Source: Oppiella nova
Lineage: Eukaryota; Arthropoda; Arachnida; Sarcoptiformes; Oppiidae
DNA: 22,102 bases
Direction: 5' to 3'
Assembly (NCBI GenBank): GCA_905397405.1
Contig: CAJPVJ010000632.1
Coordinates: forward strand, 1-22,102
Within the stretch, counting starts at the first letter, position 1, and the number at the start of each line of letters is the position of its first letter. The notes beneath the pieces were generated by a model. The model was not told the DNA's origin. It ran no database searches and saw only the letters and a program-made list of their open reading frames with translations. The translations under genes and the position numbers were made by a program. This document shows positions 1 to 9,987 of the stretch, one piece after another.

Positions 1-127
1 GGGATGACTGGGGAATGGGAGGCATTGGATGTGTTTTAATGTGTGCATCGGTCGTGTGTTTAGGCGAATAGTATTTTAAGCAGTCTTTTTGAGATTATGT
101 AAAAAATTTCGTGCATTTTCTCCGTTA

Positions 128-174
<47 letters not shown>

Positions 175-2083
175 AAAAACAATAAGCGAAAGTACATTTG
201 AATCGTGAAAATAGTATAAAAATGGTTTTTATATATTGTTTTAACACATATTTAATGGTTTTTATATTTTGAACATAAAATTATAATTTAATATAATTTT
301 TATGCTTTTATTTCCCATTTTTATATTATTTTCTCAAACGAAAAGCGATTTTCACCGCAAACTACACTACCACACCGGGTACAGGGGACTGACATGTCGA
401 GGGGAACGGTATATATCTATATATATGCAAAAAATATGATAGATATGATGATAGGCGTATTGCGTGTAACTTCGCAAACGCACGCAAATCGCACCGTTAG
501 ATCGCAAACATTTTGGTGTTGAGAGAAATATACGCATAAATAGTATGCACACCGTGTATATACATACATATCTACCTGTCCATCAGTTTATGAAATGCAC
601 ACAAAATATATTACTTAAAACACATTGAATTTTTATATATAAATTCATATTTGATTTTTATTGCCCATACCGTGCAATACATTTTTCATATAACTTTCAC
701 TTTTTTCTATACTAACTGTAAGTTTTGATATTCACTTAAGTATTCAATTCTGTGTGTCGTTCCCCCGCTACCTGTCCCCACATCGAAAAAAATGCCATTC
801 CCTTTGAGTTTAAGAGCGAAACTAGAAAATGCAATTTTATATATAAAATGCATATAAAAAATTGAGTGCACCGGCAATAATCATGAGCACCGGTAGGCTT
901 ATGCTATGCAAACATACACACAAAAAACTATTATTTTTATACTAGTATATTTGTGTAGATTTTTATTTTCCTGTATATATTTATTCTAACTTTAATACAA
1001 CAATCTATATGTGTATATAATTTATAGAAAATATGAGTAATAATAATAACAATACATAAAAATTGCATTTGAAAGGGAACTGGACTCAAAAACTACCAAA
1101 CCATTTTGGCAACCCATTTTTTATTTAAGGTATTCATACATACCGTTCCCTCAATAGGAATACCATGAGATGAATTCAATTGAAAGCAATAAAAACTAAA
1201 ACTAAAACAATCAAATCGATTATATTTAAGACAATATCTCCTTAACACACATAAAAACAACTACCAGTGCTTTGAGTAATACATCAATCAATACCAGTGT
1301 CCAGACACTGTGGACAGACATATAAACAAATATCCGTACAGTTATTGACAGAATTTGTGAATATTCTGTAAAATTGTAATTTAATTACATTAAAAATAAT
1401 AAAATTATTTTTACAAAGTTGGCAAATATATAAAAATTGAATTTTTATATTATTAATGAATTATAGATTTAATGATTGTTAATGTTTTACATGCATATCG
1501 ATATCGGATAATTAATCTCTAATAATATATTTATTTTATTATTTTTTATCTCCCAATACATTTGCATTTGTATTCAATTATCATAACCAATGACTCCATA
1601 ATAATAAATGTCACTCAATATGACTATAAAACACACACAAAACGATCGGAATTTTAATTATCATATTATCTCTTATAACGAGAAAAAATCATATTTGTAT
1701 TAATAATTAAATTAATGTCTGTATGAAAATTTTCTGTCAAACAAGTAAAACAAAACAATACAGTATTATGATGGCACAAACAAAACTTATGGTTAATACC
1801 ATGAATAATATTAACAAAAATGACTACTTATTTATGCTAATGAATTGCATTTAATTAATGCGATTATATTGACTACATAAGAAAATTATGTAAATTTTGT
1901 TAACTCATTATAACAACTGATAAATTGTTTGAGGATTCAAAAGTAATTTGTTTTGCTCGTGATTACTATACATGTAACTAAGCTATAGACTATAAATTTG
2001 ATTTATTATGAAATTATAAAATGATTTAATAATAAAAAATTACAATTAATATCCCCTGTTACCCCACCTGCGCTCATCTGCAG
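1..2083. other. A+T-rich non-coding spacer
   Basis: No coding region is supportable here. The stretch holds one GA tract (128-173), a somewhat G+C-richer patch near 366-560, and copies of the dispersed motifs at 401, 793, 868, 887, 1141, 1262 and 1359. The short open frames are bounded by frequent stops, as expected by chance. The rest is low-complexity A/T sequence with many AATAAA and TATATA strings that I do not interpret. Confidence 0.7.
128..173 (+). repeat. (GA)n microsatellite
   Basis: About 45 bases of nearly pure GA dinucleotide with a single AA interruption near 141. Confidence 0.95.
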
Positions 2084-2169
2084 CGCCATTTACGTTTACC
2101 AAATTGCACCGGTTCCCAACCCCAAAGTATTGGGGGCAGCTTGGGGGCCCAGACGTATTTGTTCACCAA
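2084..2169 (+). CDS. Candidate internal exon, gene unknown
   Basis: This is an 86 bp block, much richer in G+C than its surroundings. It is preceded by a pyrimidine-rich run ending in CTGCAG (acceptor AG at 2082-2083) and followed by AA|GTAAGT, a consensus donor starting at 2170. All three plus-strand frames are open, giving for example AIYVYQIAPVPNPKVLGAAW, PFTFTKLHRFPTPKYWG or RHLRLPNCTGSQPQS, so the true frame cannot be chosen from this window. In the frame that leaves one base over, it would splice in phase to the coding-like block starting at 2981. It contains GCACCGGTT, close to the dispersed motif, and a small hairpin CCCCAA-AGTA-TTGGGG (2119-2134). I do not recognise the protein. It could also be a non-coding exon or a chance match to splice signals. 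Confidence 0.4.
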
Positions 2170-2905
2170 GTAAGTTCAATTACAATTAAACGCGCTTAGA
2201 TTGGTTATATGCTAGGTTCATTCAGTATAATTCAAAATCTACACTCGCTATAGTAAAGTGATAAGAATTATCTATTAATACTAAAATATATTTTCATATT
2301 ATTTATAAGTGTTTATGATTGGGTATTAAATAAGATTAACCTTCAAATGAACTTTTTTGTTACGTTATAAAAACCTAATCAAATATTATATTTTCGTATA
2401 TTTACCATCGGTCCACGCGAGTGTATTAAATTAGATTTTCATATATGTTTATATAGCTATATGTTTTATAAAACTTTATAACTTAACTCTTAATAGCATT
2501 TTTTGATTATTTTTATTATTTTAAAATTAAATTGAAAATAGTATAGGATATAGAATACATATATAACATACAATAATCTCCCTTGTCGGGGACTTGAGGG
2601 ACACGGTAGTTATAATTTGTGTGCTTAGTTTAGAAAATCTTATAGAAATAACTTTTTTACGAAACTCAATGATAAATACAAAACTCAATCCAAACATGTG
2701 TTTACTTATTGTACGGTATATTGTATTATATATTTGTGTATATATGCTGTTTGTTTGCGCAAAGGGCACCGGTATGTGTCGTATGTAATGCTGGCGATTG
2801 TTTAATATTTTTTGTAACTGTTATATAACCGGCGAATGTGTGTCAATACAACTGTAGAGTAAAACTCAATACGAACTCTTGAAATAAGTTTAATGTTTTT
2901 TGATT
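2170..2905. other. A+T-rich spacer / putative intron
   Basis: No gene is visible. If the flanking blocks are exons this is part of an intron. A 45 bp segment at 2291-2335 recurs at 5956-6000, and a GGCACCGGTAT motif lies at 2765-2775. Overlapping open frames on both strands at 2527-2788 are A+T-driven and have no coding character. Confidence 0.6.
2291..2335 (+). repeat. 45 bp dispersed repeat, copy 1
   Basis: It matches 5956-6000 in the same orientation with one mismatch (CATATT versus CATTTT). The last 35 bases, starting ATTTATAAGTG, are identical. The two copies are 3.7 kb apart. Confidence 0.85.
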
Positions 2906-2950
2906 AGAGAGAGAGAGAGAGAGAGAGAGAGTGAGAGAGAGAGAGAGAGA
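2906..2950 (+). repeat. (GA)n microsatellite
   Basis: GA dinucleotide run of about 45 bases with one GTGA interruption near 2931. Confidence 0.95.
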
Positions 2951-2980
2951 TTGCGAAACGAAATGCAAACAATAGTTCAG

Positions 2981-3120
2981 ATTTGATAGAAAATACAGAC
3001 GAAATGGTTACAGAATATTGTCAACTGGGAAATGGATGTCATATAAAATACATTGCATTACCAGCGCCGGGAGGCGAATCAGTGGCCTCATCACCTGTAA
3101 CTCAAAACTTAAATGACAAG
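2981..3120 (+). CDS. Coding-like block, possible exon or pseudo-exon
   Basis: After an AG at 2979-2980 one frame runs open as AT|TTG ATA GAA..., encoding LIENTDEMVTEYCQLGNGC, then HIKYIALPAPGGESV and ASSPVTQNLNDK. Codon use and amino-acid mix are less A+T-driven than the spacer. A weak donor, AA|GTTAGA, sits at 3120; past it the frame continues to a stop at 3178-3180 through A+T-rich sequence. The acceptor is poor because the upstream sequence is GA-rich. The block is phase-compatible with a one-base overhang from the 2084-2169 candidate. An ATG at 3004 (GAAATGG context) is an alternative start for a 58-codon frame. The minus strand of the same block is also open for about 28 codons, so strand is uncertain. 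I do not recognise the sequence. Confidence 0.25.
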
Positions 3121-3202
3121 TTAGAATGTATTGAGTTTATATATATTATAAGTGGCTATATTATTACGGAACTAATTTGAAGATGGAGCTACAGACATAG
3201 GA

Positions 3203-3522
3203 TAAAATTGCACACAATTTCCCAATGGATTGCCACACGTTTGGTAAACCGTAGAGCACCTGTAGTTCGCTCTGTAATTTGAAACAACGACTCGGATTTA
3301 GTCACACAATTGTGTCCGGAATTATGGAAATACAGATTAAACTTGGTTTCTATACTTTCAAATAAACATTCAATTCTTTTGCTAGCTTAAAATATTGTAT
3401 AAACTAAAATTAGTTTTGTTGATGCCTATAGTATATTTAAAATGTGTATAAAATTCAATAGTTTTAATTAGTTTTTTATTGAATCTCATATACAATACAA
3501 AATAAAATAATGAAAGCGTTGA

Positions 3523-3562
<40 letters not shown>

Positions 3563-3657
3563 GGTATATGTGTTATACAATCGATCGACACATTTGTAGG
3601 TAAATGAAATCAATGGACGAAACATTGACCCCATATTACACACACATAGATATATAG
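3203..3657 (+). repeat. ~460 bp direct duplication, copy 1
   Basis: It begins TAAAATTGCACACAATTTCC and ends at CACATAGATATATAG. It matches 3787-4268 almost base for base apart from indels: a 20 bp segment present only in copy 2 near 3991-4010, a 5-base insertion here near 3376, and different GA-tract lengths inside. On the minus strand the coding-like frame seen in copy 2 is shifted by the 5-base indel, so this looks like the decayed copy. The starts of the two copies are 584 bp apart, separated by 129 bp of unrelated sequence. Confidence 0.95.
3521..3560 (+). repeat. (GA)n microsatellite inside duplication copy 1
   Basis: GA run with one GGG interruption. It occupies the same internal position as the tract at 4118-4171 in copy 2, but differs in length and purity. 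Confidence 0.95.
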
Positions 3658-3757
3658 AGCTTAGTCACCGGAGTAGTGGACATTGAGTTTTGAATTTACT
3701 GTTCAATCTTACATAACTCAAATATATATAATATTCACCGATATAATAATGCCTTGA

Positions 3758-3982
3758 TTAAACTTCTACCTCGATGTCTGTATCCTTAAAATTGCACACA
3801 ATTTCCCAATGGATTGCCACACGTTTGGTAAACCGTAGAGCACCTGTAGTTCGCTCTGTAATTTGAAACAACGACTCGGATTTAGTCACACAATTGTGTC
3901 CAGAATTATGGAAATACAGATTAAACTTGGTTTCTATACTTTCAAATAAACATTCAATTGCTAGCTTAAAATATTTTATAAA
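3758..3982 (-). CDS. Coding-like minus-strand frame, possible terminal exon
   Basis: On the minus strand 74 codons run open from 3982 to a TAA at 3758-3760. The translation starts FIKYFKLAIECLFESIETKF, continues through HNSGHNCVTKSESLFQITER and FTKRVAIHWEIVCNF, and ends KDTDIEVEV. The in-frame TAG just upstream (3983-3985) is also the last three bases of a plausible acceptor, CCTAATTTTAG. The frame could therefore be a 3' terminal exon with no need of its own ATG. In duplication copy 1 the same frame is broken by a 5-base indel and ends differently; within the shared region one difference is synonymous (TCC/TCT, Ser) and one is Lys to Gln. The protein family is not recognised. It may be a gene fragment captured by a repeat, or chance. 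Confidence 0.3.
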   Translation of the reverse strand, partial: FIKYFKLAIECLFESIETKFNLYFHNSGHNCVTKSESLFQITERTTGALRFTKRVAIHWEIVCNFKDTDIEVEV

Positions 3983-4268
3983 CTAAAATTAGGTTTGCTT
4001 GTAATGTTAGTTTTGTTGATGCCTATAGTATATTTTAAATTTGTATAAAATTCAATAGTTTTAATTAGTTTTTTATTGAATCTCATATACAATACAAAAT
4101 AAAATAATGAAAGCGTTGAGAGAGAGAGAGGGAGGGAGAGAGAGAGGGAGGGAGAGGGAGAGAGAGAGAGATCGGTATATGTGTTATACAATCGATCGAC
4201 ACATTTGTAGGTAAATGAAATCAATGGACGAAACATTGACCCCATATTACACACACATAGATATATAG
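3787..4268 (+). repeat. ~480 bp direct duplication, copy 2
   Basis: Second copy of the unit at 3203-3657, same orientation. It carries an extra 20 bases (AGGTTTGCTTGTAATGTTAG) around 3991-4010 and a longer, more interrupted GA tract. The flanks diverge abruptly on both sides, which marks the unit boundaries. Confidence 0.95.
4118..4171 (+). repeat. Interrupted (GA)n/(GGGA)n microsatellite
   Basis: GA run containing several GGGA interruptions. It is homologous in position to 3521-3560 in the other duplication copy. Confidence 0.95.
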
Positions 4269-4645
4269 CTAATACCAAGTGTATGTCCGTATGTAATGGT
4301 CATTAACATGGCTCAGGGCTCTCGCCAGACATACAGCTCGCATGCATACGACCTTGCGATCAGTTAGGCTAACCGTACTGTACAGTCCATTATAAGCTGC
4401 CGGTGCTCCCAAACTGGTGCGCGTATATTCTGGTGTACAGTATGTCTCACCATCGCTACTGTGATCTCCATTAGTAGTGTTATATTAGTGACACAAGTGA
4501 TCGATATTATGAATATGATGGCAGTGCGGGGGTGAGTGTCAGTCAGACAGTGGGGAACAGTAGGTTATGGTATAGTAGGGTCTGGTATACTGTTTACATA
4601 CAACCGACTGACACATACATACAATAAACTGGGAGATTCTGTGTA
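4269..4645. other. G+C-richer unique block
   Basis: This stretch is noticeably less A+T-rich than average. It contains ATG at 4308 in a good Kozak-like context (AACATGG) opening a 19-codon frame, MAQGSRQTYSSHAYDLAIS, that ends at TAG 4365-4367. It also holds TGCCGGTGC (4398-4406), a donor-like GGG|GTGAGT near 4531, and inverted arms GTGTCAGTC/GACTGACAC (4536-4544, 4604-4612). A leader exon or regulatory block is possible, but nothing decides it. Confidence 0.3.
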
Positions 4646-4679
4646 TGAATTGAATTTTATTGTGAATATTCTGTATATT
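4646..4679 (+). repeat. 34 bp dispersed repeat with GAATATTC palindrome
   Basis: It matches the reverse complement of 6075-6108 with one mismatch. The core TTGTGAATATTCTGTA is also found at 1355-1370. Confidence 0.85.
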
Positions 4680-5014
4680 TTTAACACAAGAAATCTGTTG
4701 AATAAGTCATAAGTATTATGAACTCAATTATGATGAGAAATACTTAAGCAATTGGCATACAAACTTATAGCTATTATATGTTTGGATATGTAATTGTATT
4801 ATATATTTGTTTCAGTGATTGAATTCATAAGTTAAGAGCCATTTGTTTTGGTGTGAATACTGAGCACTCAATTGAATGGATAGTATGTGTGAGAAAAGAA
4901 AAAAGTTTTTTTGTTTATTTCTTAACAATTTGTTATATGAGAAACACTCGTTTGGTTAACACTCGTCTAATCATAAAATTAACACAATATAAAGAAAACA
5001 CTTTTCAGTAGCGA

Positions 5015-5055
5015 TGTGTGTGTGTGTGTGAGTGAGTGAGTGAGTGAGTGAGAGG

Positions 5056-5106
<51 letters not shown>
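5015..5106 (+). repeat. Compound (TG)n(AGTG)n(GA)n microsatellite
   Basis: Three successive simple repeats: TG at 5015-5030, a GTGA tetranucleotide to about 5051, then GA to 5106 with GGG and AA interruptions. Confidence 0.95.
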
Positions 5107-5108
<2 letters not shown>

Positions 5109-5900
5109 ATTAAGAAAATTGTTTTTTCACGCAATCATTAAAATTTAATAATACTTTTTCTCCAATGCATTGTCAATACACACAAACACAAGACATATAA
5201 TACAGTATGAAAGTTGGAAATTGTGCATAGATTTTAAGTATAATTACTATATTATTCCGGAATTTGCCATGTTTATCGATAATAATATTTTTAAATTACA
5301 GATAATTTGATATGTAATTTGATTGGCGTTTCCAAAACGGAACTGTCAATCAACTAATGTTTTATTATCAGGGCTAATAATTTGGTTATTATTGTAAATA
5401 CAAGTTTGAGATATACTACGGTACTAATACTATATTATACTCAATAAAAATAAAAATAATTAGCTAATTAACTGTTAGTAATTAAAATAATTGTATTCTG
5501 ACTTAAATTAAATTAAATTAAAATAAATTTATAATTAGAAAACATCTAAAAAATTCATATAATTTATATAAAATTTCAAGTTACTATAAAAAATATAGAA
5601 AATGTTTTTTAGACATTTTTCTATACATTTCACGGTTTTATACTATACTATCGTAAAAATACTATACATTCGCCCGTCTATTGTGTAATAAGAGTTTTGT
5701 TCAAAAAAAACTTTGGTTCGTTAAAAATGATTTGAAGGGGAACTGTATGTCGACTACAGTGTGTGTATGTGCGGAGTGAAATGTGGAGGGGGATGGCAGT
5801 AGAGCACCGGCATAGCCAGTAGAAGTGAGTTAACGTATTTCGTGCCCAATTTCAGTCAATTTTTGTGTCTGTTTTCGACTTTTCGCTGCACTCAACACAA

Positions 5901-5901
<1 letters not shown>
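5107..5901. other. A+T-rich spacer
   Basis: No gene is visible. It holds GGGGAACTGTA at 5737-5747 and GCACCGGCA at 5804-5812. A donor-like AGAA|GTGAGT lies near 5825, after a G-rich stretch whose three plus frames all meet stops. Confidence 0.6.
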
Positions 5902-5944
<43 letters not shown>

Positions 5945-5947
5945 TCT
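5902..5947 (-). repeat. (CT)n microsatellite
   Basis: CT dinucleotide run of about 45 bases, GA on the minus strand. Confidence 0.95.
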
Positions 5948-5955
5948 ACACAATT

Positions 5956-6000
5956 TTTTCATTTTATTTATAAGTGTTTATGATTGGGTATTAAATAAGA
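5956..6000 (+). repeat. 45 bp dispersed repeat, copy 2
   Basis: Partner of 2291-2335. It overlaps a 25-base string (5945-5969, TCTACACAATTTTTTCATTT and following bases) that recurs at 6135-6159, and it directly abuts the 74 bp repeat at 6002. Confidence 0.85.
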
Positions 6001-6001
6001 A

Positions 6002-6075
6002 TTCTTATTACATGTATATTAATATTTATCAAAATTCTTGGCGTTTATTATGATTTTATTGTTATATTTTAAATA
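6002..6075 (+). repeat. 74 bp repeat, copy 1
   Basis: It matches 6499-6572 in direct orientation with one mismatch (TGATTTTATTG versus TGAATTTATTG). The offset is 497 bp. Confidence 0.95.
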
Positions 6076-6108
6076 ATATACAGAATATTCACAATTAAAT
6101 TCAATTCA
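6075..6108 (-). repeat. 34 bp dispersed repeat, inverted copy
   Basis: Reverse complement of 4646-4679 with one mismatch. It contains GAATATTC at 6083-6090 and joins the 74 bp repeat end to end. Confidence 0.85.
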
Positions 6109-6125
6109 CACACACACACACACAC
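6107..6125 (+). repeat. (CA)n microsatellite
   Basis: CA dinucleotide run of about nine units. Confidence 0.9.
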
Positions 6126-6199
6126 CAACTATTTTCTACACAATTTTTTCATTTTATTTTGAAGCTTAAAAGACTTGCGATTCCTATGCCTTCCCTTCA

Positions 6200-6246
6200 G
6201 AGTCTCTCTCTCTCTCTCTCTCCCTCTCTCTCTCTCTCCCACTCTC
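6200..6246 (-). repeat. (CT)n microsatellite
   Basis: CT run with two CCC interruptions. Confidence 0.95.
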
Positions 6247-6498
6247 ATCAGCAGAATCTCTAAATAAAATGAAAACTCAAACGAGAAATAAAAGAGAAGA
6301 AAAAGAATTTCATCTCAAACTCCGATGAGATATTAAATTGAAAACCGAAATACACAACAAAATTAAATGAAAGAAACTTTATATGGCAAGGGGCGGACCC
6401 CTCACTAGGTTTCCACTCCAATATCAAAATCATAATTGATTTGAACGCACGAATCGCCTTAAATAACATCTCATTCACGATATACCTGTGCCATAGAT
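6247..6498. other. Spacer between the two 74 bp repeats
   Basis: The minus strand holds an 89-codon frame with no recognisable domain, mostly Phe/Ile/Leu/Lys from A+T-rich sequence. A small AGGGG-CGGA-CCCCT hairpin lies at about 6388-6401. I do not call a gene. Confidence 0.4.
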
Positions 6499-6572
6499 TT
6501 CTTATTACATGTATATTAATATTTATCAAAATTCTTGGCGTTTATTATGAATTTATTGTTATATTTTAAATA
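6499..6572 (+). repeat. 74 bp repeat, copy 2
   Basis: Partner of 6002-6075, one mismatch. Sequence after 6572 is unrelated to that after 6075. Confidence 0.95.
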
Positions 6573-7330
6573 CTTTTACTTCACTCACGACTTACTATAT
6601 TAGACACATTGATGGGCACCAGAGCGCCAGTAGTTACGCCACTCGCAGAAACGTCTATCTCTTAAAAAACCTTAAGTCTCCTAAAACTTAATAAGACTTT
6701 TTTAAAAGGATAGCAAAAACATAGCGTATATAAAGAATATTCTGTACAATCTATTGCCTACACTGACAGATGAGACACGGCACTGGTATTTGAGTTTCAA
6801 AAATATACTTTTATATTAAATATATACGATTCTCTACTATAGCAAAAGGGAAATGGAGACAAATATGTGAGCCCTTAGTGTATAGCGAAAGTCTACGGGA
6901 ATGAAGATTTTTATATATTATAGTAAAAGTCCAATATTTATGGCGTTATTAAAAGTAAAAATATATACTATTATTACGTTTTTTCAGTATTAATGCCAAA
7001 AGACATTGCGTTTCTCTCTATCATAGTGTGTATAATATGTTAGTATAAAAGTGTATATATTTGTGTCGATCCAAACCTAACTCACAAAACAAAATTTATA
7101 TAATATTTTATATAATATCTGGAAATTCGCTGTAATTGTGATGAAACTGAGCAGAAAAGATACAGTTATGCCTCACTTTATAGCCCTTTTTGGCAGCAAT
7201 ATTGCTATTAGTTTAATATATCTTAATGAGATATTTTCACTATGCTCTCTCCCATACTCTCTTAGTGTCTCTCCCAAACCTTATACTACTTTAAGTAATG
7301 TTTTTCAATACAATTTTCTCATTTTGTTGA

Positions 7331-7332
<2 letters not shown>
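6573..7332. other. A+T-rich spacer
   Basis: No gene is visible. It holds GAATATTCTGTA at 6735-6746 and GCACTGGTA at 6780-6788. A 103-codon frame at 7138-7449 runs through the CT tract and is not called as coding. Confidence 0.6.

Positions 7333-7370
<38 letters not shown>
7333..7370 (-). repeat. (CT)n microsatellite
   Basis: Pure CT run of about 37 bases. Confidence 0.95.
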
Positions 7371-7371
<1 letters not shown>

Positions 7372-8190
7372 CTTTCCGAATCAGTTGACAAATATTTTAC
7401 TCATTTTTACGACAAATTTTTCGCTTCTAATACCCGTTTCCATACATAAGAGTTATGTCTTGCGATAAAACTCCTAAAAATTATTAACAAAAACCCTTAT
7501 ATCTCAACGAAACGGAAGGAAAAAATTAAATATTTTTTTGTGTCCGAATAGCCGCTTATAATATACGTGTGACTGACTCTTAATTGTGAACACATTATAC
7601 ACAATACAAATATATTACAAGAATATACAGAATATTCTATGTATTCGAGTGTTAGAATAGTGTAAAGTGTTTTATAGTGATTATATGTAATAGATTTTAA
7701 CTAAATCTTTGACACATTTATCAATGTATATAAAATATTATTTACACAAAACTTATTACATAATAACATAAAGTTTTGTTAATAAATATATTTTGTATTC
7801 ATAGCTGATATTTATTTTAGTGTCCAAATGGCTGTAATTATAATAATCGTAAAATTCTTTGCAATATTTTTAATTAAGTTTATGAAATGAATGCAAAACT
7901 CAAATCACATACAAAATAGCAATACCATTAAAAACAAACATTTTATTGGCTTTTACTGAATGCAAGTATAAAATTAAAGCAAAAGCAAAGTAAAAGTTTT
8001 GATATAAAATAAAACAAAAGCAAAACTCATTAAAACTTTTATTAAGCACTCGTTTTAGTCATCTATTTTCGTAAGTCGTATAAAATTTTTTGTACAAAAA
8101 TAACAAATAAAATATTATATATTATATAATTTTCAGACATAAAACTTTTAATGGGCTGTCATTACTAAAAAATTTCATTACATGTCATAC

Positions 8191-8193
<3 letters not shown>
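7371..8193. other. A+T-rich spacer
   Basis: No gene is visible. It holds CAGAATATTCTAT at 7628-7640. A GTAAGT at 8071 has no acceptor-bounded open block before it. Confidence 0.65.

Positions 8194-8228
<35 letters not shown>
8194..8228 (-). repeat. (CT)n microsatellite
   Basis: Pure CT run of about 34 bases. Confidence 0.95.
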
Positions 8229-8229
<1 letters not shown>

Positions 8230-8803
8230 AATTGGTTAACAAATAATTATTTTCGACATAAACTTCACATTATTATTAAATGAGATAAAATATAAGCAAA
8301 ACATATACAGTACTGTAATATATATTAACAAAACATTTCTACTGTATAATAATTACTTTTGTTAAAAATAAATTGTTGTTTTTTATTTGAAAATATAAAT
8401 TATTGCACAAAAATAATTGAAAAATGTCGCAACTATTGATTAAATGACAAAATATTGTAATGAATGTGTTTTATACTGTAGAAACATTTCATAAATATAT
8501 TTAGCATATAATTATAGTGAGTACATTGATATTCAAAATAGGTGAGAGGTGTGCCATAAGGTGTACCTAAAAAACAATTTTGATATACAAATATACAATA
8601 TAAACATATTTTACACAAATACATAACAATAGGTATAATATAAATTATTCAATAACTAAAAGTTGAAAACATTTGAAATAATATAAACTCTTTCAGTTTC
8701 CCTACCGGTTAACCTATTAATTATATTCTCAATTTCTATATAAACAGGCAAAATATTTTTAAATAAAAATTTACAGTTTGTTAAGTGAATCTTAAATGAA
8801 GTT
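8229..8803. other. A+T-rich spacer
   Basis: Very A+T-rich. I see no coding, RNA or repeat structure beyond homopolymer-like runs. Confidence 0.65.

Positions 8804-8848
<45 letters not shown>
8804..8848 (+). repeat. (GA)n microsatellite ending in GCACTG
   Basis: Pure GA run that passes directly into GCACTGC, resembling the dispersed GCACTGG motif. Confidence 0.95.
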
Positions 8849-8849
<1 letters not shown>

Positions 8850-9192
8850 ACTGCAAAGTCATTAGCAAAACGAGTTTATCATTCAATGAGAATTATTTTA
8901 AATCTTAAAACACTCTTAAAGTCCAGAATATTCTTAAACTCATTATAAGATACACTCGTAATGACTGTTAAACACAATGGGCTAACTGTGCCTATCTCTG
9001 GACGTTATAACACAGCCTTTTCTACTGAACATTAGCAGCACCGACATATTTTTCCGTGAGGGTACCGGCGCCTCAATGAGGCACTCCATGCATAATCGAC
9101 TCATTTCTTGAGTAAAACTTTTTTCGTTGAGTCTTAACTAATAATTTTCATTAACTCCCGGTCCTTCAGCACATGTATGTAAATTTTGTTCA

Positions 9193-9193
<1 letters not shown>
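8849..9193. other. Spacer with motif copies
   Basis: It holds CAGAATATTCTTA at 8924-8936 and two near-matches to the TRCCRGTGC family (GCACCGACA near 9040, TACCGGCGC at 9063). No gene is visible. Confidence 0.6.

Positions 9194-9240
<47 letters not shown>
9194..9240 (-). repeat. (CT)n microsatellite
   Basis: Pure CT run of about 44 bases. Confidence 0.95.
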
Positions 9241-9241
<1 letters not shown>

Positions 9242-9968
9242 AAAAAACTTTTTGTTCGCTTATATTTCCCACTATTTTCTACTTATATATAACTTAAACT
9301 TAGCCTTTGTTTCAAAACCCTCATTATTTTCGTATTATATCTTTAACACACAGTACTGTATAATAATACACACATACATTCACAGTATCCAATCCCTTTT
9401 GCCTACTGTTCCCCTATATATTTTTGTGTGTAGAAAGTTATGCCACAAAAATACTACCAAAAAATTTCCAAATTTTTGAAAATATGAGACAAATTCTTGA
9501 ATTACAGTGAGGTTTAGCGATAAGGAAATGCACTTAAAATGCTTATAATGTTTGCAATTCAGCGCTTAGTTAATATGAAATAATTTCTTTGTCTCCTACT
9601 GTTCCCCTCCCGTTCCCCCTCTCTATGTTAGACTCCCATTCTTGGCAGCGCTGACCCCTTATATATACAATGAATTATTCAAGAATTTCATCGTTTTTTC
9701 TGTTATTCGAGAATTTGTACTCAATTTTGATTGAATTCTCGACAAATAATAAGCGAAATAAAAATCTGGAGTTTTTTCTAATCAAACATTTTAAGTACAA
9801 ATTTCTACTCAACCTAACCTAAGATTAAACTAAATGTAGTAAAAATAGTAAAATTTCATAGGTACATGTGGTGATTAAACTTTTTTGAGTAACTATTACA
9901 ATAAAAAGCATAAAATGATATGTCATTTACATTGAGATACGAAAAACGTTTGGAATTTATCTATCATT
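9241..9968. other. A+T-rich spacer with pyrimidine-rich motifs
   Basis: TACTGTTCCCC occurs identically at 9404-9414 and 9597-9607, and the second copy is followed by CCCGTTCCCC. No gene is visible. Confidence 0.6.
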
Positions 9969-9987
9969 AGAGAGAGAGAGAGAGAGA
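9969..9987 (+). repeat. Short (GA)n microsatellite
   Basis: GA run of about 19 bases. Confidence 0.9.

Noticed and set aside
4308-4367. 19-codon frame MAQGSRQTYSSHAYDLAIS in good Kozak context
   Set aside because: Too short to distinguish from chance without transcript or conservation. It is recorded only within the block description.
5825-5830. GTGAGT donor-like site
   Set aside because: All three frames upstream meet stops shortly before it, and no good acceptor bounds an exon.
6260-6529. 89-codon minus-strand frame
   Set aside because: Its first part lies in the 74 bp repeat and its last part in A-rich sequence. No family resemblance.
7138-7449. 103-codon plus-strand frame
   Set aside because: It reads straight through a CT microsatellite and has no recognisable domain or splice context.
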